Source: Rhabdophis nuchalis (taxonomy: Eukaryota > Chordata > Lepidosauria > Squamata > Natricidae). From it: DNA of 64,000 nt. Position 1 is the first letter of the stretch. The number at the start of each line of letters is the position of its first letter. Of the stretch, positions 10,610-22,429 are shown piece by piece. Location: NCBI GenBank assembly GCA_039707465.1, contig CM077646.1, forward strand, positions 80,624,715 through 80,688,714. The letters run 5' to 3'. The translations under genes were made by a program, and so were the position numbers. Below the pieces are notes generated by a model. That model saw nothing but the letters and a program-made list of their open reading frames with translations. It was not told the origin of the DNA and searched no databases.

Positions 10610-13110
10610 CGAAGCAGCAAAAACGCTACTGCAGTCCGTTGCGCATCAAGGCGCGTTTCAAGAACGCAGAGGGAAGGAAAACAAGAGAAACGCGATTGGG
10701 AAGTGATCGAGAAAGAGGAAAGCAAATCCCGTTTTCCCCTTCCCGCCCACCATTCCCCCAACTTACAGGATTCCTTATTTCGCTAGGCACCTTCTTTTGA
10801 TCGCCTCTTTGGTCAACCGCCGCGGATCCTTTCCAATAGGTTCCACGCCCCCAACTCGCGCGGAGCCCCCCCCCCCCCTTAGGAGAGAGGACGCCGCCCG
10901 CTCTTCTGCTGCCCGAGAAGAGTCCGGCTTCCTCTTCAAAGCGCTGGCAGTCGCCAGCCAGAGGAAGAAGCGTGGCTGCGGGCATATGGCTAGAAAGCTG
11001 CCGCTTGGAGCGCCCGGCTGGGGATGTTTGCAAACAGCCCCGGCTCTTGGCAAGGAGGGGGCCTCCTGCTCCTTGCTCTTCCGAAGGGCCCCGTCTGCCC
11101 TCTTTTCCCCAGGGGGTGGGAAAGGGCGCTGAGAGAAGCTGGGGCAGTGCCAGCCGGGCTTAACTTTCCGCCGTCCAGCTCCTCCTTCCTTCCCCCTCCC
11201 CCCCCCCTAGAAATGCCATCTTCTCTGAATTGAAATCTCCGGAGTAAATTCAGCGGCGTGTCTCTTGTGCGGAGGGGGGTTTTAAGCATTTCGGAGAGCT
11301 AACTCTGCGAGCTTGCCACCAACGCCTTTGATACGAAGAAGGCAGCTGAGGGTCTACATTTCCGCCGCCGGACGGATTTGTTGCGGGTCAGGCCCGTGGG
11401 AGACTGCAAGCACAAGGAGGCACAACCCACCTTGAGAGAGAGAGAGAGAGAGAGAGACGCAAGGACTTCGGTTTTTCGCCCCCGCGGGCGCTCTTACCGT
11501 CCCCCTCACCTGGCGGAGCGTCCCGGCTCTTCAGCGTCCCTCGCTGGGTGGGAGAAAAAGGAGGAGGAGGAGGAGGAAGGCGGCGTCCTTTTCGGCAGCC
11601 GGTATTCCCATCTTTATGCCGGTGTCGTTCAGCGGTGTTCTGCGTCGGTTCTCGCCCCAAAGGGGAGCCGGGCTGAGGGGACGGCGGGAGAGGAGGCTGC
11701 TCGCTTGCTTCCACGTGCTGGTCAGTCCCTGGCCGGTTTCCCGCCTTCGCAGCGGTCCTGCAACTACCGCCACACGCCGTTCTTCCTCCGCCTCGGTTTC
11801 CCGGCGGGGAAGGGATTTATGGCGGGTTGGAGCGAAATGCTGGGGCTGCACTGACCGTCCGGCTAGCAGCGGGCGAGAGGACGCCGCGGCGACAGCAACA
11901 AACCCCAGCGGCTTAAATCAGCCGGCTACGCAGCTGCTCAGCACCAACTCTTCTCTACAAACCCCCCCCTCCTCCTCCCGAGCCGGGGAAGCGGCGCCAC
12001 ATCCAGTACTGAGCGGACACTTTGCAAACTCTGCGCTGGTTCCTTGCGCGTTGTCGACGTGCGCAACCCAGGGGCTGTTGCGGTTTAAAACGAGACCAGT
12101 AACAGAAGCTGCGGAGGGAAGGGAGGGGGGGGGGGGCAAAGCGCCTGCGTGAGCACGAGAGGGGAGAGAGAGAAAAAGAAAGAAACAAGAAAGGAAGCGG
12201 GAGGAGTCAACGGCGAGAGGCGGTTGAGGTGAGGGAATTTGGTTGCGGAGCCGGCCGGGGCAGACTTTTCCCTGGGCTCGCTGAAGAGAAGGAAAGAGGC
12301 TTGGCGGGAAAAAAAACCTGCGCGCCAGAGTCGCGGGACGTTCTCGGAGAAGGAAACAACACGGCCGGCCGGCCGGCTGGGTCAAAAGCAGTCAAGAGGG
12401 CCCCGCGGGCAATGGCGGCTCGGAGTAGGAACTGCTCGGTCGGCTCTCCTTAGCCGAGAAGCGGACTTCCAACTGTGTGTGTGTTGGCGAGGAGAGAGAC
12501 AGCCGGACTGGCGCTGGGGTCGCTGACTTTCGACACCCGCGGTCGAGCTGAGCTCCCAGGCGTTGCTGCTGCTGCTGTCACCTCCCTCCCTCCCTCCCTT
12601 CCTTCCCCGGAGCTGTGGCCAAGCCCGCCTCGGACCGCTGAAGGTGCGTGGCGGCTAGCAGGGCTGGCCGGGCCATGGAGGCGCCGGCGGAGAACCCGAG
12701 CAAGGCGGCGGAGTACCTCAAGGAACTCAACAAGATCATTGAGACGCAGCAGGAGCTGCTGGAGAAGCAAAAGCTCCGGATAGACGAGCTCGAGCAGCAA
12801 GTGGCCAAGCTGTATCACGAGAACGCCCGGCTCCAGGAGGAGCACCGGCGGCACCTGGCCACTTGCAGGCTGCTGCTTCTGCAGCAGCAGCAGCAGGGTG
12901 CCCTGTCCGCACCGCCGGGGAAGGGGCAAGAAATCTCCCAGCATGAAAAGTAAGGAACGGGGAACGGGGAGCGTCTTAATCGACGTGTGGAGGGGGGCAC
13001 ACGTAACGCTGTAAAGCAGTCCAGGTGACCACGAAGCATTAGCCCCACGAGGCTGGTAGCCGATGCTTCTCCCTGTCTTTGGGGGGCCTTGGCTGGGTAG
13101 TTATGAGGTT
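10610..13110 (+). promoter_or_regulatory. CpG island promoter and 5' UTR region
   Basis: GC content and CpG density rise abruptly at about 10,610 and fall after about 13,100, in clear contrast to the AT-rich surroundings. The island contains C, G and purine runs, a GA repeat at about 11,433-11,458 and CTCC repeats just before the coding exon. Such islands mark promoters of broadly or neuronally expressed vertebrate genes. It ends just after the only coding exon recognised here, which fits a promoter plus 5' UTR. No TATA box or start site could be fixed. Donor-like sites (GAG|GTGAGG near 12,226 and AAG|GTGCGT near 12,643) could mark alternative noncoding first exons. Confidence 0.8.
12675..12949 (+). 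CDS. First coding exon of an IQSEC-family (BRAG) Arf-GEF-like gene
   Basis: The exon encodes 91 residues plus two bases of the next codon. The ATG at 12,675 sits in a strong Kozak context (gggccATGg), and an in-frame TGA at 12,639-12,641 excludes an upstream extension by ATG. Residues about 10-62 form a coiled coil with heptads (YLKELNKIIETQQELLEKQK, then RIDELEQQVAKLYHENARLQ), followed by a leucine/glutamine-rich stretch with five CAG-encoded Gln. From memory of the family, IQSEC2 and IQSEC3 begin with the same pattern: an acidic MEx start, a Pro-x-(R/K)A-x-(E/L)YL-x-EL motif and RI(D/E)ELE. IQSEC proteins are postsynaptic guanine-nucleotide exchange factors for Arf6, and this coiled coil mediates self-association. 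The exon ends at a consensus donor (AAAA|GTAAGG). The IQ, SEC7 and PH domains would lie beyond the window. The paralogue cannot be fixed from this exon. Confidence 0.75.
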
Positions 13111-16100
13111 ATGGATGATCTCAGACAAAAGACGCGTTTTCTCCTTCGCCCTCTCCAGTGCCCGCTGGTTTCTTTCGCGCTTTTATTGATGCTCTTCCTA
13201 GTTTTGCCTCTTCTCTTGTGGGCCAGTGTGCAAAGGCGAATAATAATATTTTTTTAAAAAAAGAGCTGAGATGTTATGTGGCAACCTCCCTCGGCTGGCT
13301 GGCGAAGTTGTCTCTCCTTCGAGGAATTTATTCCTAATTTCTTGCCCCGATCCCAAAAAGGGATGATTTCTGGGAGAGGGTTTTGAACCCCACGGTTTGC
13401 CTGTGGACAGAACTGCGCCTACTGCTAAGGGATCCAGAAGGCTTCCAAGAAGAGACGTTTGGGGAAAGGGTGTGAAGGATGCTGTTTTGTTCCTTCTAGT
13501 CCTGGAGAAAGAATTGGTCTTCTAGTGCAAGGCAGTATGATGAGTGGCGTTTGGAGACTTTGGAGGTGGAGTTAGTTCCTAACGAATGAGAGTCAGTAAA
13601 CATTGGCAGGTGGCCACCCTTCTGAACTGTGACTCCTTCACATCTAAACTTGTTGATCGTCAGAAACCAGTTTGCTCTCAATCCTTGGGTCTATTTTCAG
13701 ATGGCTTTAAGCCTCCATAATGCAATGCTTGCTGCAGATGGAAAGGCATTTAGCTATATTACTGCTTCCCATAAGGCTGTTTCAAAAACAGAACAACTTC
13801 TCTGATTTTTTTTTTTTCAAATGATTGAAATTACAATTAGCACATGTCTTTAAGTAGATTCGGAAAACCTATTTATTAACCAGAATTCATGGCACAAAAT
13901 GTTCAGGTACTTTGTTTCTTGGATTTTGTTACATTGTTTGTCTGTCTTGTTTCCCCACCCTCCATAATGTAAAAGTTTTTTGAGATGACTATTATGTCTT
14001 CTTAAACTTAGTAATTGTGATATAGTTAAGAAAAACAATTTCTCTTTTGGGACTGTTCAGCTAATGGGTTTAATTAAATTGCTCAAAAGTGTTCATTGAT
14101 AGATGTCTAATTAATTACCGGGTAGTAGTTGTATTAAAGCTTTTTACAGCTGGATTAAAAAAGGCATTCCCTTCCATAGGAAAAGGGAAATGACTCTTAA
14201 AATGATGCATGCTATTTACTAGTCCGCATCATCTAAAAAAACTTTTTGCTCACATTGTATACCTAAGACAGATGTACAAAAATTGTATTCAAATAGTATT
14301 GTCTTACAATGCAAAATGCTGATCATAACTCTTGACCAACATTAGAAACTACCTTATTTCTGCTACATGTGGGTTTTAAAACTGAGTTGCTGTCTCTATT
14401 GCAACATTTGCATGTGTATTGCAGAGTTTTGCAATTGCAAATTCATATAGATAACTACAATGCGTGAACTTGGAAAAATATAATCAACTGCTTATATGCA
14501 GAGGTGACTTCCATCTAGGAAAAATTTGTTATATTGGATTAGTAACTATATACCTGTACTAGTTAATGTAGTTACTCAGTGTGAAGTCCCAGAAAGTGGG
14601 CTTAAATGTTTGTTACCTGTCCAGTATAATGATATGTATAAGTGAGGTATCTGTTTTTGTTTGTTTGCTGTCCACCAAACATTGTATTACTGGCCTCTTG
14701 TGATTTTTCTCCTTATTGTCAGCTGTACTGTTTATTTTAGTAAGACATGTAACATTTTACATGCTAGAAATGTTAAAATTAATTTAAATCATAGAGGCTA
14801 AATCCTGTTTAATAACAAATCACTATATAAACTGATGAAATAAATGATTGAACTGTAAGAAGAGTGGGAAATAATTCCTTTAACCTATAATGTAGTTTAG
14901 AGTAATGCATGCTTCTTTTAGGAAAGAGAGATCCTGATTTCACAATAAGAGGGTTGATTTAAAAAAGAAACCTTAATTCTATGTATGTTTGTTTTGTGTA
15001 TAAAGCCAGAGAATAAATTATATAGATGCACCTAATGTCATATTTTAGACATTTTCTTATCAATATACCTTTACCAATTCTTACCAATTGGTATTCTTAC
15101 CAATATCAGACACAATATGTGGTATTTGCCATGTTTTCATTAATTTGTTTCTTTTGGTTTTCCAAGAAAGCAGTTTTTTTCTTGGAAGAAAGCTGAGAGT
15201 TACAGCTTTGAGAACCACAGTATTCTTAAAGTCCTTTAAGTGGATTTGATGTTGGGATCAGTATTAATCTGGGGTATTTATGGAGTGCTTATAATGTTTC
15301 TGAGGTATAGTCAGAACAGCTCAGGGCAAACATTTAAAGTTACCAGGCTTCTATTATCACAAGAGATGTTGAGCCAAGAGGTGCTATTTTGTGTGATATG
15401 AATATTGATTACATAATGTTGGTTTATCCAGACAAATGCTGGCTTCGTTTTGGGACTTTGTAATTAGAATATTCAGAACTAGAGGTGCTCGATTCTTTCC
15501 TTTGTTTGTTAAGGCAACCTGCAAAAATTCATGCAGCTTTTTACTAGTATGTAGTGCAATGTTGTTAGGATATCTGAAAAAAGTATAACCATATCCTCCC
15601 CAAAACCATAATTTTAAATTATATATCTTAATATAAGGTAACAGGGTACAAACTCTGATAGATATTACAGTATAGACCAGTGGTGTCCAACTTTGACAAC
15701 TTTTAAGACTTTTGGTCTTCAATTTCCAGAATTCCTCAGCCATCAATTGAGATTACCATAGATAGTGTTGAAACAGGGATGAAGCAACATATCATCAACG
15801 TACAGTTAAGAATGTTTTAAGCCTAAATCAGTCATGGGCTAGAGATATATAGCCCATGGATAAAGATGAACACAGTATTATGGGCCACAGCAGAAAAAAC
15901 AGTGCTAAGACACTATGTATGCCATCATAAACTACAAATGATGGACTGTCTTCTTTCTGACATTCTTGGACAGTTTGTCTCAAGATGATTGTTCCTTTGT
16001 GATTAGTTTAATTGGAAGTTCTTTTGGATCAGATATAATCAGAGTTATGTGGAAATTCTATTGTTTTGTAAGTTGCTATGCTTTGTAATATTTCCATTTT

Positions 16101-16317
16101 TACTGTACTCCAGTATTATTAGAATTGCTGATCTTGGAATTGGCATACCTGTATGTGTAGTTCGTTCATGTAATACGTTTTCCTGTAGAAATGATTACTT
16201 TTTAAAATGTTTACTTGATTACTTAAATAATTTATATGGCTGTCCATCTAGCATCCCTGATTCTGAGTGGCTAGCAATGCTTTTTTAATAGGAGGGGGAG
16301 AAGTATTTTAACGAGAG
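12950..16317. other. Start of first intron, no further exon seen
   Basis: Begins with the splice donor at 12,950. The CpG-rich tail ends by about 13,110 and the sequence becomes AT-rich. A short segment at 15,674-15,745 (ccagtggtgtccaacttt ... tcttcaatttccagaattc) resembles a dispersed squamate repeat. No other feature is supported. Confidence 0.5.
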
Positions 16318-16556
16318 GGGGAGTAACTTTGAGTTAATCCTGACTTATGGTGAGTGACTGGACAAGTTCTTGCAGTTTTCTTGGCAAGATTTTGGAAGTG
16401 GTTTGCCCTTGCTTCCATCCTAGGAGTGAGAGAAAGTGACTGGCTCAAGGTCAACCAGCTGGCTTCATGCCTAAGCAGGTCTGGAACTCATGATATCCCA
16501 ATTTCTTGCCTGATGCCTTAACCACTACTCCAAACTGGCACTCCTAAGAATAAAAT
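16318..16556 (-). mobile_element. tRNA-derived SINE, second type
   Basis: Read on the minus strand it begins gagtgccagtttggagtagtggttaag-like, with an A-box-like tagtggttaaggc and a B-box-like GAGTTCCAGAC about 30 bases later. The body ends in a segment complementary to ttgcagttttcttggcaag. This is a tRNA-headed retroposon distinct from those at 6.3 kb and 52.8 kb. It is old, with many substitutions. Confidence 0.6.
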
Positions 16557-17149
16557 AACATTAGTTAAAACCATAACAATCACACCCTAACAGTTAATTA
16601 TAACTATCACAACAATAATGTGTAATTCTCAGAAAATATACAGACTTTACCTACCTCACTAGTCTCACTTAATGTCCTGGCTATTGAGAATAATCATGTT
16701 TTTAAAACTTTTGGAATACCAACTGGAAAAGGGCTCATTTGAATCTCAGGGAATCTCGGGGTTTGCCTCTTGAATCCCATTAGATTTATTTTCTGGTTTT
16801 ATAACCAACTCAAATAGTGGTACTCTGAATGTCATACATACAACAATAACAAAGCAACCTGAAAAAAAATCTGTGTAATGTGAAAATGTACTCAGTGCAT
16901 AAATGTGAACATGAAATAGAGACTATAGAATGATAACCAGTCATAATAAAAGCAACCAAAAGCTTGCCTTCAAATGCCAGGGGGAAAAGTCAGATGTTAA
17001 AAGGTAAGCAAAGTTTGGGCTTGTATATCGGGGGAGGGGGGATATTTGTTTCAGAGAACAGCCATCAAAAAAAGCAGTGCTTTAAAAAGGAGCCAGGAGT
17101 ATGTTCTTGCTGTCAAATATGGAAGGGTAAGCAGAAATCAGTGTATACA

Positions 17150-17650
17150 GACAGTTCTGCAAATAGTTTGCCTCTGTGCCATATGGGGACAGCCTGCAAC
17201 TTAAATTTTATCAGGAAAACCACTGGGAGTCAGTGCAAGCTCACAGAATCATTAGATGGGGCTTTGTGCCACTGAATTCTGGACCAGTTGCAACTTCATA
17301 GGCAGCTCCTTTGCAGTGATCCAACCAACTAGGAGGTGGCAAAGGCATGTGTGGCCATGAACAGGCCCCTCAATCTAGTTATATGTTATCAGTGACACAT
17401 CAGCTGGTTTTACAGAAAGGCAATAGCTGCCAGAGCTGCAACCTGGTCCTTGAACAGGAACCATGAATCCAAGAGGACCCCCAGATTACACAACTCCACA
17501 TCAGTGGGATTTGAGAAAGTGCAATCCCATGGAATGAACTCTGGATGTGAGGACTTCAGTACCCTTAGCAATGTTACCTTGCCAGGATTGAACTGCAATC
17601 TGCTTTTTCTCTACCCAGACCCTCAAAACGTACAGTCACTGGGGAAGAAA
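17150..17650 (-). mobile_element. Old L2-clade LINE fragment
   Basis: The minus-strand frame at 17,410-17,598 encodes a degraded L2 reverse-transcriptase segment (LNPGK-type start, then ELCNLGVLLDSWFLFKDQVAA), which aligns with RARNLGVLLDSRLSLDDHLT in the younger L2 at 46.5-49.2 kb. Flanking sequence contains a decayed match to the next L2 segment. It is strongly diverged from the younger L2 copies. Confidence 0.65.
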
Positions 17651-17793
17651 AACTTGACAATATCTTTTTAACACTCTTTTTTACCAAATAAGTTATGTAA
17701 ATGAGACTCTGTACATGGTGAAGCATATAAACATATTCTAACATTTAGTGGTCATATGACTATTCCCATCTTACTGTACTTTGCAACACAATA

Positions 17794-17985
17794 ATTAATC
17801 AGTGGAACAACTTGCCTCCAGAAGTTGTGAATGCTCCAACACTGGAGGTTTTCAAGAAGATATTGGATAACCATTTGTCTGAAATGGTATAGGGTTTCCT
17901 GCCTAGACAGGGGGTTGGACTAGAAGACCTCCAAGGTCCCTTCCAACTCTCCTATTGTATTGTGTTGTAGTTGAAGTTTATAGAA
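17794..17985 (+). mobile_element. CR1 3' end, left arm of palindrome
   Basis: About 190 bp of CR1 3' sequence on the plus strand, from the segment encoding the last helix (attaatcagtggaacaactt) through gttggactagaagacctc to the TATTGTATTGTG terminus. It is nearly identical to the opposite-strand CR1 end that begins at 17,991, forming a tail-to-tail palindrome with a spacer of about 9 bases. Confidence 0.88.
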
Positions 17986-17990
17986 ATCAA

Positions 17991-19078
17991 ATAAACTTCA
18001 ACTTCAACTACAACACAATACAATAGCAGAGTTGGAAGGGACCTTGGAGGTCTTCTAGTCCAACCCCCTGTCTAGGCAGGAAACCCTATACTATTTCAGA
18101 CAAATGGTTATCCAATATCTTCTTGAAAACCTCTAGTGTTGGAGCATTCACAACTTCTGGAGGCAAGTTGTTCCACTGATTAATTGTTCTGTCAGAAAAT
18201 TTCTTCTTAGCTTGATTTGTTTCCATCCATTGCTTCTTGTTCTACCCTCAGGTGCCTTGGAGAATAGTTTGACTCCCTCTTCTTTGTGGCAACCTCTGAC
18301 ATATTGGAACACCGCAATCATGTCTCCCCTAGTCCTTCTTTTCATTAAACTAGACATACCCAGTTCCCGCAACCATTCTTCATATGTTTTAGTCTCCAGT
18401 CCCCTATTCATCTTTGTTACTCTTTTCTGCATTCTTTCTAGAGTCTTCACGTTTTTTCTACAGTGTGGCGACCAAAACTGAATGCAGTATTCCAAGTGTG
18501 GCCTTACCAAGGCATTATAAATTGGTAGTAACACTTCACGTGATCTTGATTCTATCCCTCTATTTAGGTACCCTAGAACTGTGTTGGCTTTTTTGGCAGC
18601 TGCTGCATACTGCTGGCTCATATTTAAATGGTTGTCCACTATGACTCCAAGTTCCCTCTCACAGTTACTACTATTGAGCAAGGTACCACTATACTGTACC
18701 TGTGCATTTCGTTTTTCTTGCCTAAATATAAAACCGTACATATTTCACCAATGAATTTTATTTTATTAGATAGTGGCCAATGTTCAAGTTTGTGAAGATC
18801 CTTCTGTATCTTTAGCCTATCTTCTGGAGTGTTGGCTATTCCTGCTAGCTTGGTGTCATCTGCAACTTTGATGAGTTCCCCATTTATTCCCTCATCCAAA
18901 TCATTGGTGAAGATATTGAAGAGTACTGGACCTAAAACAGAGCCTTGCGGTACTCTACTGCATACTTCCCTCCATGTAGATGCAGTTCCATTGAGAACTA
19001 CGCATTGAGTGCAGTTGATCAGCCAACTGCAGCCATTTGGTGCTGATGCTGTCTAACCCACATTCTTCTACTATTTCA
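17991..19078 (-). mobile_element. CR1 LINE, 5'-truncated ORF2
   Basis: The minus strand encodes the distal half of a CR1 reverse transcriptase in broken frames. The segment at 18,639-18,899 holds DEGINGELIK followed by VADDTKLAG, so the catalytic FADD is mutated to VADD. The segment at 18,148-18,741 holds LVRPHLEYCIQFWSP and RRTRGDMIAVFQYVRG. The C-terminus is frameshifted, and the terminal helix is preserved only at the DNA level. The 3' UTR and TATTGTATT-type tail are at the 17,991 end. It is the same subfamily as the copy at 59.3-60.5 kb, which has an intact frame, and is clearly inactive. Confidence 0.9.
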
Positions 19079-20149
19079 CTGCCATTTTGCAAAATATGAA
19101 AGAATAGCTTATTTTATAGCTTATAGCAGTAGATTGCAGTCTAACAAATAATAAAATCTTAGGTAAGAGTAGGGGGGACTGTCAAGAGTAAACATTGGAA
19201 CTAACATACTAATACTGAAATTACAATTTTAAATATAGTCAGTTGGTATTGCAGGACAAGTTGTTTAGATGAAAATGTCTTGTTCAGTTAGGAGAACAAG
19301 GTAGTTTGGAATGGCTGCTGTCAGGAATAGTACTATTTGATTTATAGTCCTATTCTTTAAAATAGGTTCTACTTAATCCATATATCAGCACTGAATTCTG
19401 ATGTATCAAAAACTAGCAATTGTCATACGCAAAAAAAAATTTTTTTTCCACCAAAAAATAAAGCCCATTCTGTGTATTAAATGCACTTAACTCTACCTTA
19501 AATAGTAGTGAATAATATATAGTGTTTCCAATCTGTTAAATTGCAGTTCCAATGACTCTTATTATTGGTCATGCTGATTAAGAGTGATAGTATTGTTTAC
19601 TTCTGAACCCCAGAAAATATATGCAGCTTTCAATCAGAATTGCTCAGAGATGCCCACAATTACCCTTGTACCAGAAGCTTCAGTTTAAAGCATGGCAATA
19701 TTATTTTTCCAGTAGTAAAAAAGAAAGAAACTATACCACAAGAAGATTAAGAGGGAAAGCCATCACAGTGAATATAAGGCAAAGCAAACATACTTCTTAA
19801 TGTAAAAATTATCTGCAATATCCATCTGCATGTGGCTGCTTATTTGAATTGCAACTTTATGTTTGGGTACACATGTATTGCATCATGGTTTATTTAATCA
19901 TGAATTATTTAGTGATTCAAAAGAGCCTGGGTCCACACAACAATCTTAAGATATAAACCCTGGTTTGCAAACTGCATTGGCTGACTTTGCATTCCATTCT
20001 AAGTCACAAGCAAATAAACTACCATCATCTGAAATGCATGATTCTGGGCATCTAACAATATTAAAAAAGGATCACCAAATGTACAAAAGCAGCACTCAGA
20101 AAAAAGTAAAAACCATGATTAGATATTTAACCAAGAAATAGTCTCCATC
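19079..20149. other. Unannotated AT-rich intron
   Basis: No gene, SINE or LINE recognised in this stretch. An A/T homopolymer pair lies near 19,432-19,448. Confidence 0.4.
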
Positions 20150-21010
20150 CTAGAGTTGGGGCCACGACAGAAGGCCAACAGGGACAGGACCAATGCAATA
20201 TCCAGAGAGAAAATATTCCAGAAAGAGGGTGCCGTAACCAAAAAGGCTGTTGTCCTGGCCCTGCCAGCTAACCAGAGTATACCGCTCCTGCCAGACTGAA
20301 ATGACTAGAAACAACTGGGGACAGATGGTCCCATAATTAACAGAACACCATGAAAAGCTTTAAAGGTGACTCATCAGCACCTTGATCTATAGTCACAAGC
20401 ATGCTGGTAGCTAGCATGTATGTCACATGTACAGAATTTGAATTTATTCACATTTATATACTACCCTATCTCCCTTGCAGGACTCACAGGCAATAATAAA
20501 ATACTGTAGACAATAAATACAATAAAAATATCTTAAAAATAAATTAAACTAAGAAACCTGTGCTAAAATTACAATAGAAACCCCTACTAAAACCAAGATT
20601 AAAACTATTTAAAAACTATGCCAGGCCCCCCTCCCCTGCACTCTATACCAGTTCTTCAAGAGAAATCCCATATGGAATCCATTCACAATCAGGTCATTAT
20701 AGAATAAATGAATAAAGCCTCCTGATCCAGGAATGGCCACATTTGAAGAACAAAAGCCTTCCTAGCCATAGCTACCATCTCCCCTTGAAACAGGAGCCAT
20801 GAGTGCAGGGGGAACCCCAGATGGCATACCGATTCTGTCTATGACAATGCAAGCCCTCCAGAACCAAAGATGGAAGGTCCCCAGAACCAGGAGGTCCAAA
20901 GCCCAAAGCTGTTCAGTTTTGCTAGTGTTCAACTGGGTACATCCCTCTGGTTCCCAGAGTCTCCAGGCACTAGGAAAAAAGTCTCTGTGACTTATGCCTG
21001 AACATGACAT
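20150..21010 (-). mobile_element. Old L2-clade LINE with an L2 3' tail inside
   Basis: Two segments (20,150-20,400 and about 20,740-21,010) resemble, on the minus strand, decayed L2 ORF2 sequence; for example aaaagctttaaaggt and tcatcagcaccttga correspond to the part encoding FKVLxxIFKALHG. Between them, 20,436-20,630 matches the L2 3' UTR on the minus strand (the ctaccctatctccc foldback, then cctgtgctaaaa and ctatgccaggccc). This looks like a younger L2 tail within or beside an older copy. The boundaries are approximate. Confidence 0.5.
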
Positions 21011-21235
21011 TTAAACACATCATTAACCCTCATACAGTGTTAATTTATGAAGTAAAATACACAAAATATTTCAGTCTTAAACAACTGAATGTTCTCTTAA
21101 TTTTGCATCCAAGAATAAGAATTTAACAACTTATCTCAGAAGCCACACCTATGTATCCTTACATAGGACTGCGTCAAAACATAAAATGTTGTTACTTTCT
21201 GGAGAATTAATTGATATGAAGAAGATAGTGATTCT

Positions 21236-21405
21236 TAACCTTTTCTTTACCTCGGGCTCCCTTTAAATACCTTTTGTGGCCATGGACCAGGGCCACAAAC
21301 ACCCAAGACTTAATTCAATATTTAAATATTAATATTTTTTCAAGCCTTTGTGAGGACCCCCTGTGTCAACATCTGGAAACCACAGGCTGTGAACCATGGG
21401 TTTAA
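21236..21405. mobile_element. hAT-like miniature element, degenerate
   Basis: The left end gtgattcttaacctttt and the right side ccacaggctgtgaaccat form weak inverted ends, and the interior contains the aggaccccctgtg block. This pattern is typical of nonautonomous hAT repeats with ends reading TTCTCAACCTT. It is decayed and has no coding capacity. Confidence 0.45.
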
Positions 21406-22429
21406 CTGATAAGAATATAATTGAGACAAACATTGAGTCTAGTCTCTCTTGTGTAGCCTCTCTTACTTTTTTTTAAGTACAATATTACTGAAAATTTTGA
21501 AAACTAGTAAAAATTAATTCAAAACTAAAATTAAGAAGGAAAAAAATAAAAGAGAAAGGTAAAGCTCAAAAAAGAAAAAAATATGGAAAAATAGAAAAGA
21601 AAAAAGTTGCAAAGAACTGGCTTCCAATTTTCTTTACAGCATTTATAATTACAGTTGTTTTATTTCTTTCCTGGTTACATTGTGATCCTATTCTTTCTAG
21701 CCTATCTAATAGAAGCCATAGATAATAAACCATGTTTTGTTTTATATAAAAGTTCAGACGTTTTCCAGTGTACAATAAATATACATAATCTATATTTCCT
21801 AATCAAATAATGATTTGGTCATCATAGCAATCTCAATTCTGTCATCTTTACTATTTCTCTATTGTAGCTATTGCCAAATCTTTCCATTTTTGTGTGCACA
21901 ATAATTTCATTGTAGTTATCATATAAAAAGCTACAGTTATATATAAAACAAACTTCCATGATTTTTTCCCAGCTGTTTGTCCATCAATCCCAAAATGAAA
22001 ATCTTGGATTCAGTTGTATAATAATCTTCAAAATTCACTGAAATCTGGTAGTGTATATGTTTGTACCCAAAACCTTATAACTTTTTAAAAATTCTAGTTG
22101 GTCGTAATATTGGTTTTGTAATCCCTACTGAGATATAAAGAGGTACAGTACTTGTTTGAAAAATATCAGAAAATATTCTGCCAGAAAATAACCTTGGTTT
22201 AATTTGCTTCCAATTCTTAATGGCCCAAAGAACAACATTCAATAGTGTAATTATTTGTTTGAGTTCTTCCAAACTTATGATTGCATCATCAATGAGAGTA
22301 ATAAACCATTTTGTCTTTTCAAAAGCCTCTTTTTCAATTTAATTCAATTATTCACAGCATTAAGATATTTTCCAATGACTTGTTTTATACTGTATCCAAA
22401 ATAAGTCCTAGTTTTTTTATTGGTGCTTC
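21406..22429. other. AT-rich intron, origin unclear
   Basis: Contains long A-rich runs (21,535-21,605) followed by T/C-rich sequence. This could be an old A-tailed retroelement on the minus strand, but I could not match it to a family. No gene is seen. Confidence 0.35.

Noticed and set aside
10626..12526. Many overlapping GC-rich open frames on both strands
   Set aside because: CpG island composition keeps all frames open. They overlap each other on both strands, lack motifs, and lie upstream of the supported start at 12,675.
12648..12674. Upstream extension of the IQSEC-like frame by nine codons
   Set aside because: It would begin at a GTG, preceded by an in-frame TGA at 12,639. The first ATG at 12,675 has a strong Kozak context and matches the family start.
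18639..18899. Host gene with an ADDTK motif
   Set aside because: It is the CR1 RT palm with a mutated FADD and belongs to the LINE at 17,991-19,078.
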